Shown here in pieces: positions 15,530 to 22,360 of a stretch of DNA of 22,981 nucleotides; within the stretch, counting starts at the first letter, position 1; every line of letters starts with the position of its first letter. The notes beneath the pieces are model-generated. The model searched no databases and was not told the origin of the DNA. It saw only the letters and a program-made list of their open reading frames with translations. The position numbers and the translations under genes were made by a program. The DNA lies in assembly GCA_934358495.1 (NCBI GenBank), contig CAKRKO010000039.1:1-22981 (forward strand), in the 5' to 3' direction. The DNA comes from an uncultured Eubacterium sp. Its GTDB lineage: Bacteria > Bacillota > Clostridia > Lachnospirales > Lachnospiraceae.

Positions 15530-15618
15530 CTCTCTGGCTCAAAATACCGATCACTTTGTAAATAATCATAAGTTATTCAAAGCATTGTTTTGCAAAATCC
15601 TCTTTTTCAGATATTATC

Positions 15619-15876
15619 TTACAGATTCGTTTTGAAGAAGTTCTCCAGTTTCTCAGCTACAGCGTCTTCATCTTCACCTTCTACTGTTACAGTAACTTCC
15701 TGTCCACATTTAATACCAAGACTCATAACAGCCATTAATTTTTTTGCCTCAACAGTTTTACCCTCTTTTGTAAGTTTTACAACAGAAGAAACTCCTTTGA
15801 GTTCTTTTACCAGTTCAGAAGCCGGACGAGCATGAATTCCCTGTGCATCTGTGATTACGTACTTAAATTCTTTCAT
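15619..15876 (-). CDS. ptsH: HPr-family phosphocarrier protein lacking Ser46
   Basis: An 85-residue HPr, normal length. His15 in GIHARPA accepts phosphate from enzyme I and hands it to the fructose IIA domain. The second hallmark, the regulatory serine in K-S-I-M-G-V-M-S, is changed: the segment reads EAKKLMAVMSLG and residue 46 is Lys. The helix around it (LMAVMSLGI) is otherwise conserved. HPr kinase could not phosphorylate this protein at position 46, so it should not serve as the CcpA corepressor in carbon catabolite repression. It is 23 bases downstream of fruA with a good AAGGAGA site. It may therefore be a dedicated FPr-like carrier, with another HPr elsewhere. Confidence 0.94.
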   Translation of the reverse strand: MKEFKYVITDAQGIHARPASELVKELKGVSSVVKLTKEGKTVEAKKLMAVMSLGIKCGQEVTVTVEGEDEDAVAEKLENFFKTNL

Positions 15877-15899
15877 GGTTAGTTCTCCTTTTTCCTTAA

Positions 15900-17816
15900 T
15901 TATTCATTTACTTTTTTCTTCAAAAGGCCAAGTAAAACAGCCGAAATTACGGTTCCTACTGCAAGTGCTACCAGATACATGCCTGCATTTCCCATAACCG
16001 GTACGACAAAGATTCCTCCATGTGGTGCCATCAGTGTACATCCGAATGCCATAGATAATGCACCTGCTACGGCTGAACCAGCCACACAGGATGGCAGAAC
16101 ACGGACTGGATCTGCTGCTGCATACGGAATTGCACCTTCTGTAATAAATGCAAGTCCCATTATAAAATTGACAGGTCCGGATTTGCGCTCCTCTTTTGTA
16201 AATTTGTTCTTAAAGAGCAATGATGCAAGGGCAATCGCACACGGCGGCACCATTCCACCGATCATAACGGCTGCCATAATGTCATAGTTTCCGGCAACGA
16301 TAGCTGCGGTTCCGAATACATATGCTGCTTTGTTGAATGGACCACCCATATCGATTGCCATCATTCCAGCGCATACAATTCCAAGCAATATTTTACTAGA
16401 AGCTCCCATATTCGTCAAGGCTGTATTCAAGGCTGTATTTAATGCTCCAACCGGCGGTTCGATGACAAACATCATAATCAACCCTATTAACAGGATACCG
16501 CATACGGGGTAGAGCAATACCGGCGTAATTTTTTCCAGTGCATCCGGCAATTTTGCAAATACTTTTTTCAGTAATAAGATAATCAGACCTGCCAGAAATC
16601 CTGCTGCCAAAGCACCGAGGAAACCGGATTTTCCGTTTGCTGCAATCATACCGCCGACAAAACCAACCGCAAGTGCAGGTCTGTCACCGATACTCATAGC
16701 AATAAATCCTGCCAGAACCGGAAGCATCAATCCAAAGGCAATTCCACCAATCTGCTTGAACGCTGCTGCTACCGGCGTGATGGTACCAAAGTTTGCTCTC
16801 ATATCTGCAGACAGTGAATTGATATCTACGTTCATTCCATCGATCAGAAATGCAATTGCAATCAGGATACCACCGCCAACAACGAATGGAAGCATATGAG
16901 ATACACCGTTCATTAAGTGTACATATAATCTGTGTCCAATTCCGCCGGAAGCATTCTTGGAACTTGTGCTCTGACTTCCTGCATTGCTGCTGTGGTAGAT
17001 TGGTGCATCTCCATTAATAGCACGCTCTACCAGCTGATCTGCTTTACTGATTCCATCAGAAACCGGAACTTCGATCAGTTTCTTGCCATCAAAACGATCC
17101 ATTGGAACCTGCGCATCGGCTGCTACGATAACGCAATCTGCATTGACAATTTCCTCATCCGTGAGCACATTTTTGGCACCGCCGGATCCTCTTGTTTCTA
17201 CTTTAATAGAACAGTTATGAGATTTTGCTGCTTTTTCCAGGCCTTCAGCTGCCATGTAAGTATGTGCGATACCGGTCGGGCAGGATGTAACTGCAATGAT
17301 TTTACAGACAGCGCCTTCTGTCTCCGTCTGGGCTGCCAGCTGATCGTTCAGATCCGGCTTTTCCTCATCTGCAGCATCCACAATTTTCAAAAATTCATCT
17401 ACAGAAGATGCATTTTTCAGATTTTCTACGAAACTCTCATCCATCAACAGCATGGACAGTTTACTGAGCACATCCAGGTGGATGTTGTCCTCGGTATTCG
17501 GTGCCGCAATCAGGAAAAGCAGGTTAACCGGTTCATCATCCAGTGAATCAAAATCTACACCGCCTTTGATCACCATGGCTGCAAGTCCCGGTTTAGTGAC
17601 TGCATCACATTTTCCATGCGGAATTGCAATTCCTTCACCAATACCAGTGGTACTCTCCTCTTCTCTTAAGTAAACCTGTTTGCGATACGCTTCTTCATCA
17701 TTGATCTTGCCACTTTTTACCATCAAAGCAACAGCCTGGTCGAGCGCATCAGCTTTTGATGCACAAACCGCATCAAGAGAAATACTTCTTTTGTCGAGTA
17801 AGTCTGTAATTCTCAT
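15900..17816 (-). CDS. fruA: PTS fructose-specific enzyme IIABC
   Basis: A 638-residue three-domain permease that imports fructose and phosphorylates it to fructose 1-phosphate. IIA (about 1-150) carries the phosphohistidine His67 in GIAIPHGK. IIB (about 170-270) begins VCKIIAVTSCPTGIAHTYMAAE with phosphocysteine Cys179. A Ser/Asn/Gly-rich linker (275-292) leads to IIC (about 293-638) with eight or more helices, including MLPFVVGGGILIAIAF, IDMGGPFNKAAYVFG and ITEGAIPYAAADP. The order A-B-C is the standard fusion in Gram-positive bacteria. It lies 85 bases after fruK and 23 before ptsH. GGAGG stands 10 bases before ATG. Confidence 0.96.
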   Translation of the reverse strand: MRITDLLDKRSISLDAVCASKADALDQAVALMVKSGKINDEEAYRKQVYLREEESTTGIGEGIAIPHGKCDAVTKPGLAAMVIKGGVDFDSLDDEPVNLLFLIAAPNTEDNIHLDVLSKLSMLLMDESFVENLKNASSVDEFLKIVDAADEEKPDLNDQLAAQTETEGAVCKIIAVTSCPTGIAHTYMAAEGLEKAAKSHNCSIKVETRGSGGAKNVLTDEEIVNADCVIVAADAQVPMDRFDGKKLIEVPVSDGISKADQLVERAINGDAPIYHSSNAGSQSTSSKNASGGIGHRLYVHLMNGVSHMLPFVVGGGILIAIAFLIDGMNVDINSLSADMRANFGTITPVAAAFKQIGGIAFGLMLPVLAGFIAMSIGDRPALAVGFVGGMIAANGKSGFLGALAAGFLAGLIILLLKKVFAKLPDALEKITPVLLYPVCGILLIGLIMMFVIEPPVGALNTALNTALTNMGASSKILLGIVCAGMMAIDMGGPFNKAAYVFGTAAIVAGNYDIMAAVMIGGMVPPCAIALASLLFKNKFTKEERKSGPVNFIMGLAFITEGAIPYAAADPVRVLPSCVAGSAVAGALSMAFGCTLMAPHGGIFVVPVMGNAGMYLVALAVGTVISAVLLGLLKKKVNE

Positions 17817-17901
17817 ACTTTCATTTCCTCCCTCTTTACTTTGTTTTCTTCTTTTTTTATCTCTTCTTAATTATAAATATTATTTCTTCTCTTCTTATTG
17901 T

Positions 17902-18810
17902 TTACACTTCGATGGAAGCATATACCTGTCGGATTTCAGCTTCAGTTGCAAGCAGTTCAGAAAATGCACTTGCGCTTCCTGCGGAGATTCCCATGCGGAA
18001 TGCATGTTCATAATCTTCTTTTTGAATCCATCCTGCTACGAATCCTGCTACCATGGAGTCACCTGCGCCAACGGCATTGACCAGTGTTCCCTTTGGTGCC
18101 GGAAGCTGATGAAATTCACCTTTCTCATCTAAAAGGACCGCGCCCTGTCCGGCCATGGATACAAGTACGTTTCTGGCTCCCATTTCCTGCAGTTTCTTTG
18201 CATAAGGCTGCACGTCGTCTCTTGTTTTCAATTCTACGCCGAAGATTTCTCCAAGTTCGTGATTGTTTGGTTTGATCAAGAACGGATGATACTCCAATAC
18301 GTTCATCAGAAGTTCGCCGGTTGCATCCACAACAAAGTGAACACCTTTTGAGGAAAGACGCGCCATAATGTCACGATAGATCATTTTCGGCATACTTCCA
18401 GGAATGCTTCCCGCAAGTACCAAGTAATCTTCTGCTGTCAGATCATCCAGTTTTTTCATTAATTTTTCTATATTCTCCGGACTGATATCCGGTCCCATGC
18501 CATTAATCTCAGTTCCGTCAAAATCTTTCAATTTCACATTAATTCTTGAGCAGCCTTCCGGTAAAGAAATGAAATCATGCGAAAATCCGATTTCTGCCAT
18601 TCTGCGTTCAATTTCCTTACCTGTGAAACCAGCGGAAAAACCAAGTGCTTTTGTCTTTATTCCCAGATTGTAAAGTACGGTGGAAACATTGATTCCCTTA
18701 CCACCCGGAAGCATCTGCTCCGCACATGTCCGGTTTGTCATACCCATCTGAAAATTATTTACTGATACGATATAATCCAGTGAAGGATTAAAAGTTACTG
18801 TGTAAACCAT
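17902..18810 (-). CDS. fruK: 1-phosphofructokinase (PfkB family)
   Basis: A 302-residue PfkB/ribokinase-fold kinase that phosphorylates fructose 1-phosphate to the 1,6-bisphosphate. It shows TFNPSLDYIV at the start (substrate Asp in the first strand), GGKGINVS (36-43), and the catalytic NAVGAGDSMVAGF with base Asp251. Tagatose-6-phosphate or 6-phosphofructokinase paralogues share these motifs, but position as first gene of a fructose PTS operon makes FruK the best call. GGGAGGTG lies five bases before the ATG. The promoter and repeated operator boxes are directly upstream. Confidence 0.94.
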   Translation of the reverse strand: MVYTVTFNPSLDYIVSVNNFQMGMTNRTCAEQMLPGGKGINVSTVLYNLGIKTKALGFSAGFTGKEIERRMAEIGFSHDFISLPEGCSRINVKLKDFDGTEINGMGPDISPENIEKLMKKLDDLTAEDYLVLAGSIPGSMPKMIYRDIMARLSSKGVHFVVDATGELLMNVLEYHPFLIKPNNHELGEIFGVELKTRDDVQPYAKKLQEMGARNVLVSMAGQGAVLLDEKGEFHQLPAPKGTLVNAVGAGDSMVAGFVAGWIQKEDYEHAFRMGISAGSASAFSELLATEAEIRQVYASIEV

Positions 18811-18839
18811 CTTTGCACCTCCCGTGTCTTTATGCCAGT

Positions 18840-18868
18840 ATTATATCGTCACATTCAGTCATAATCAA
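18840..18868 (-). promoter_or_regulatory. Promoter of the fructose PTS operon
   Basis: Minus-strand TTGATT (18863-18868), 17-base spacer, perfect TATAAT (18840-18845). The leader to the fruK ATG is about 23 bases. A repeated box (18849-18862) fills the spacer. Confidence 0.78.
18849..18862 (-). promoter_or_regulatory. Candidate FruR operator box 1 (within promoter spacer)
   Basis: On the minus strand ATGACTGAATGTGA, 12 of 14 bases identical to box 2 at 18911-18924. It lies between -35 and -10, where a bound repressor would exclude polymerase. Confidence 0.5.
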
Positions 18869-18910
18869 TCATTATAATTCACAAAAAAACTTTTTATTTT
18901 TATGAAATAT

Positions 18911-18924
18911 TCACAATCAGTCAA
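18911..18924 (-). promoter_or_regulatory. Candidate FruR operator box 2
   Basis: TTGACTGATTGTGA on the minus strand, a direct repeat of box 1 sixty-two bases upstream. An additional TTGTGAAT core (18877-18884) lies between them and recurs exactly at 18909-18916. Distant repeated boxes fit DNA looping by a DeoR-family repressor. Confidence 0.45.
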
Positions 18925-18944
18925 TTTCGCTCATTTAAAACAAG

Positions 18945-18981
18945 AAAGAAGCAGGATTCTGACTGATTTTCCCGCTTCTTT
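18945..18981 (-). terminator. Terminator after the hybrid histidine kinase
   Basis: AAAGAAGC (18945-18952) and GCTTCTTT (18974-18981) form an 8-bp stem extended by two G-C pairs past one mismatch, with a long loop. On the minus strand a T-rich tail CTTGTTTT follows. It ends 7 bases from the kinase stop. Confidence 0.6.
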
Positions 18982-18987
18982 TCCAAT

Positions 18988-21186
18988 TTAATTACAATAT
19001 TTTCCTATTGTTGCCACCACCAGATTCATCTGTAATGGTTTTGCCAGATGTGCATTCATGCCTGCATCCAGACACTGCCTGATATCCTCATCATATGCAT
19101 TCGCTGTCATGGCAATAATTGGCATCGTTTTTGCATCTTCGCGACTCATCTCACGAATCCTGCGGGTTGCCGTCAGTCCATCCATGACGGGCATCATCAC
19201 ATCCATCAGTATCGCATCAAAGGTTCCTGGTGGTTCACTGACAAACCGTTCAACTGCCTGTTGTCCGTCTGCCACCACTGTTACCAGCGTCCCCTGATCC
19301 CGTAACAGTGTTTCCGCTATTTCCGCATTTAATGCATTATCTTCCACTAAAAGTAAATGACAACCAGCAATACTTGTACGTTCTGTTGGATTCTCGCTCT
19401 CCTTCTGCCGTTTTTCTGCTGACTGCTCCGGTGCCAGTCGAAATGGTAATGTGATCACAAAAGTAGAACCAACACCTTCTTCGCTTTTTACTTCAATGGT
19501 TCCATTCATTTTATCCACCAGATTTTTTACGATTGCCATCCCAAGACCAGTACCATGATAAACACTTCGGGCATCTGTGCACTCCTGAGCAAAAGGATCA
19601 AAAATATGGCGGACAAATGCCTGGCTCATCCCCACACCGGTGTCTTTGATTGTCCACTGATACGTCACAATATCCTCTTTTACACTCAGACATCTGCATC
19701 TTGTCTGCACTTTTCCCCCCATGTGGTTGTACTTGATGCAGTTGCTGTATACATTCAGGAAAATCTGCCGGATATGTAATGGACTACCATAAACATTTTG
19801 CCAGATCACCCGTTTCCCTCCTTTGTCGTATTCCAGTGTAACACTAGCCTCCGCCGCGCGTTGCTCCACGATGGTAAGTACATCATCTGACAATGCTTTT
19901 AAATCCATCGGTTCCTCGGACAGCACAACTTCTCCGCTTTCCAGCTTGCTCATCTGCAAAATATCATTGATAAGGGACAACAGATGATTGGCTGAAATCT
20001 TCATTTTTTTCTGATTTTCCCGCAACAGTTTTATATTATCCGGGTGTGCTTCTCCGATCTCCAGCAGACCGATAATGCCGTTTAACGGAGTTCGGATATC
20101 ATGACTCATCCGCGAGAGGAACCCTGTTTTTGCAGCATTGGCGCGATCCGCCTGCTCCACAGCGACCTTCAACTGCTCATTTTTACTCTGCAGGCGCTCA
20201 TTATACTGACGCTGGATGCTCAGCTGCTTCTCCCTGTAGTTTTGCGCCATTTTCCAACGCACCATATGAATAATAGCTAAAATGATCACATATAAGATCA
20301 GTGAAAACATGACACTTTGAATCGTACTGTCATACACATCACTCTCCGGCATATAAGCATAAACATAATAATCACGGCCATGCTCCATTACCCCATAGTC
20401 ACGAGACAACGTGCCATTTTCCCTTCTTGCATGAATGATTTTGTCACTTGCCATAGCTTCTTTAATCTTGCGCAGGATTTCTACATCATCAGTACTTTTT
20501 CCAATCAGATTTTCATTATTCGACGCTATGATCTGCTTTCCACGGCTCACCACGATGGTTCCATCCTGCTCCAGATTGTAACCGCACAACAGTGCACCCA
20601 CAGACAGATGAAACGCCCGGGTATACTCCAACGTTGTATGATAATAAGCTATAATGATTCCGTTTCCGTCCGTTCTTCCTGTGGCAGCCACATCCACATA
20701 AGAACCGTCCTCACAGTCAAAACGCATACCGTAGGTTTTTTCTGGAAATACAATGGCATTCTGCATCGCATCAGATTTCATATGCTTCAACAATTGTTCT
20801 GTCGGTAATCCATCCACAGAATCGTTATACTGCGCCTTTATGTTTCCATTCTCATCCAGAAGCAAAACACCTGTAACATAGCTTTCCCGCGCCCATTGCT
20901 CCAGCATTTCTCCGGTAACTTCGTCTGTATTATCGTATTTGATACTATCCGTCAGTGCGTGATCGATCTGATGCACGCTTTCTATCATGCGCATCATACT
21001 TTTTGTCTCTGCTGCCAGATTCAGTCTCTCATACTGATTGCACTGCTCTTTGATGTAGCTGACTGTGCTACTCAGTGTCCGCTGCGCCACCCGCAGATCC
21101 ACATGTATTGCGATCAGAAACACGCCACCCATCAATACAATGCCAAGCAGTACTTCCAATGTATACAGCAAACAATTACTTTTCAT
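18988..21186 (-). CDS. Hybrid sensor histidine kinase with receiver domain
   Basis: A 732-residue membrane kinase. Helix 1 (about 8-28), an extracytoplasmic sensor (about 30-290, Cache-like in length, with an internal VLLLDENGNIKAQY strand-turn), helix 2 (about 292-308), a short coiled coil (about 320-352), then HisKA with His362 in MSHDIRTPLNG. The ATPase domain follows, with N-box NVYSNCIKYN, G1 DTGVGM and G2 HGTGLGMAIVKN. A receiver domain (about 608-732) has the acidic pair in VEDN, phospho-acceptor Asp662 in LMDVMMPVMDG, and Lys716. No HPt or DNA-binding output is fused, and none is encoded next to it. It overlaps the solute-binding lipoprotein by 11 bases, with GGAGGTGG inside that gene. 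Confidence 0.94.
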   Translation of the reverse strand: MKSNCLLYTLEVLLGIVLMGGVFLIAIHVDLRVAQRTLSSTVSYIKEQCNQYERLNLAAETKSMMRMIESVHQIDHALTDSIKYDNTDEVTGEMLEQWARESYVTGVLLLDENGNIKAQYNDSVDGLPTEQLLKHMKSDAMQNAIVFPEKTYGMRFDCEDGSYVDVAATGRTDGNGIIIAYYHTTLEYTRAFHLSVGALLCGYNLEQDGTIVVSRGKQIIASNNENLIGKSTDDVEILRKIKEAMASDKIIHARRENGTLSRDYGVMEHGRDYYVYAYMPESDVYDSTIQSVMFSLILYVIILAIIHMVRWKMAQNYREKQLSIQRQYNERLQSKNEQLKVAVEQADRANAAKTGFLSRMSHDIRTPLNGIIGLLEIGEAHPDNIKLLRENQKKMKISANHLLSLINDILQMSKLESGEVVLSEEPMDLKALSDDVLTIVEQRAAEASVTLEYDKGGKRVIWQNVYGSPLHIRQIFLNVYSNCIKYNHMGGKVQTRCRCLSVKEDIVTYQWTIKDTGVGMSQAFVRHIFDPFAQECTDARSVYHGTGLGMAIVKNLVDKMNGTIEVKSEEGVGSTFVITLPFRLAPEQSAEKRQKESENPTERTSIAGCHLLLVEDNALNAEIAETLLRDQGTLVTVVADGQQAVERFVSEPPGTFDAILMDVMMPVMDGLTATRRIREMSREDAKTMPIIAMTANAYDEDIRQCLDAGMNAHLAKPLQMNLVVATIGKYCN

Positions 21187-22006
21187 AATCGTCCACCTCC
21201 AGATACTTCTCCGGGGTCTCCAGATATTTTCTCAGAATCTGCTCCATGGTTCCATCTGCCCGCATTTCGCAAAACACCTGCGACAGTTCTTTTTCTATCC
21301 CTCGATCATCATATTTTGAAAATGCAACACCAAGTCCCACGGTAAGCAGCGGTTCATCCAGGATCCGATATTCCAGATCATAATCTGTCATACACTGAAT
21401 GATAGCCGTTTTATGTGCTGCTACAGCATCCGCGTAACCCTTGCTCAGGAATGGATAAATCAGTTCTCTGTTTTGCAGTGAAAATACTTCTGCCAGTTCC
21501 GGGATTCGCGGATCCGCATGAGATGCAAAAAGTTCCTCCGGTTTCGTTGTTGACTGTACCGCCACACGTTTTCCTTTCAGGTCTGCAAGGGTATAAATAT
21601 CGCTGTCCTTGCTGACTGCCACTACCTGAGTGCTGACCATATACGGAACGGTCCAGTGATACTGTTCTTCTCTGCCAGCAATGGAAAAGCTGCCCCAGAT
21701 GCAGTCAATTTCTCCGCTTTCCACCAGTTGCTTTTTCCTCTCCCAATCAATATATGTAAATACCGCGTCATAGCCCAGCCGGTCAAAGGCCTCTGTTGCC
21801 AGATCAACGTCAATTCCTGCCGGTTTTCCATCCGCATCTTCATAGTTAAAGGGAGGATAATTGTCACTTCCAATGATGATCTGCGTCCGGTCCTTTTCCT
21901 TCGTTGCACAAAGACTTTCCGTCTGGCCACAGCCAATACAGGCTGATGTCAGGCTGATACAGGTTCCAAGTACAGCAATTTGCTTCAGTTTTTTTGCTAT
22001 TTTCAT
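21176..22006 (-). CDS. Family 3 solute-binding lipoprotein, probable sensor partner of the kinase
   Basis: A 276-residue extracytoplasmic binding protein of the amino acid type (SBP_bac_3). A basic N terminus, hydrophobic stretch and lipobox LTSAC give lipidation at Cys23 (Cys26 possible). The fold starts at QIIIGSDNYPPFNYEDADGKPAGIDVDLATEAF, the classic opening of this family, and continues with DCIWGSFSI, YMVSTQVVAV and LADLKGKRVAVQSTT. No permease or ATPase gene is adjacent; the next gene is a sensor kinase overlapping by 11 bases. A role in presenting ligand to that kinase is therefore more likely than transport. In many Lachnospiraceae such domains are fused to hybrid kinases. The start follows GAGGTG by 9 bases. 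Confidence 0.92.
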   Translation of the reverse strand: MKIAKKLKQIAVLGTCISLTSACIGCGQTESLCATKEKDRTQIIIGSDNYPPFNYEDADGKPAGIDVDLATEAFDRLGYDAVFTYIDWERKKQLVESGEIDCIWGSFSIAGREEQYHWTVPYMVSTQVVAVSKDSDIYTLADLKGKRVAVQSTTKPEELFASHADPRIPELAEVFSLQNRELIYPFLSKGYADAVAAHKTAIIQCMTDYDLEYRILDEPLLTVGLGVAFSKYDDRGIEKELSQVFCEMRADGTMEQILRKYLETPEKYLEVDDYEK

Positions 22007-22062
22007 TTGTCAACACACCTCGTTTTGTCAAAAAATCTGCTTTTTTGTCTGTTTTCCCCGAC

Positions 22063-22105
22063 ATTGTAGCAGGTTTGAGATACGGATTGTGTCGAAAGGT
22101 GTCGA
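22063..22105 (-). promoter_or_regulatory. Promoter with 10-bp-spaced direct repeats upstream of the lipoprotein-kinase unit
   Basis: On the minus strand an extended -10, TGC-TACAAT (hexamer 22063-22068), has no good -35. Instead two exact copies of GTGTCGA (top strand 22089-22095 and 22099-22105) are spaced one helical turn apart and overlap the -35 position. This is the usual look of a response regulator or other tandem-dimer activator site. Confidence 0.55.
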
Positions 22106-22150
22106 CATAATATTTTTGGGTAATTGTGTAGTTTAAACTTGACAGATTGT

Positions 22151-22222
22151 GAAAGGGACTCTGCGATTTTGTCTTTCCGGCTAACAATCGCTCGTCAAGA
22201 AAAAATAGGCAGAGTCCCTTTT
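22151..22222 (+). repeat. Hairpin element, copy 1
   Basis: AAAGGGACTCTGC (22152-22164) and GCAGAGTCCCTTT (22209-22221) form a perfect 13-bp stem around a 44-base loop. The loop contains CTAACAATCG, five variable bases, then CAAGAAAAAAT (22181-22206). The loop core recurs in copy 2 with the same spacing. It lies in the 354-base gap between the lipoprotein gene and purL, which holds no credible gene. Confidence 0.7.
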
Positions 22223-22251
22223 GTAAGTTGTATTTTTAAACCATATAGATT

Positions 22252-22320
22252 AAGGGCCTGGATTCATTTTTCCTTGGCAAACGATTGTTAGATGCGAAGG
22301 TAAAATGAATTCAGACCCTT
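22252..22320 (-). repeat. Hairpin element, copy 2 (inverted relative to copy 1)
   Basis: Arms 22252-22270 and 22302-22320 pair over 19 positions with one mismatch and one G-U. On the minus strand the loop contains CTAACAATCG, five variable bases, then CAAGGAAAAAT (22266-22291). Compared with copy 1 the loop core is nearly identical, while the stem differs yet still pairs. It is 41 bases past the purL stop and may help end that transcript, though no T-tract follows. Confidence 0.68.
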
Positions 22321-22360
22321 TCAATACCTAAAATATTATTTTACATTTAGAAATACTTAC

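Noticed and set aside
16932..17546. 204-codon plus-strand open frame
   Set aside because: Lies antisense to the IIA/IIB part of fruA, is Cys/Phe/His-rich with no domain or ribosome binding site, and is explained by codon bias of the real gene.
20317..21345. Plus-strand open frames of 163 and 149 codons
   Set aside because: Antisense to the sensor kinase and lipoprotein genes, with unusual His/Cys-rich composition and no start signals.
22151..22320. Integron attC sites or a CRISPR array
   Set aside because: No attC R'/R'' core (RYYYAAC/GTTRRRY) framing a cassette, no integrase, and only two copies in inverted orientation with no spacers.
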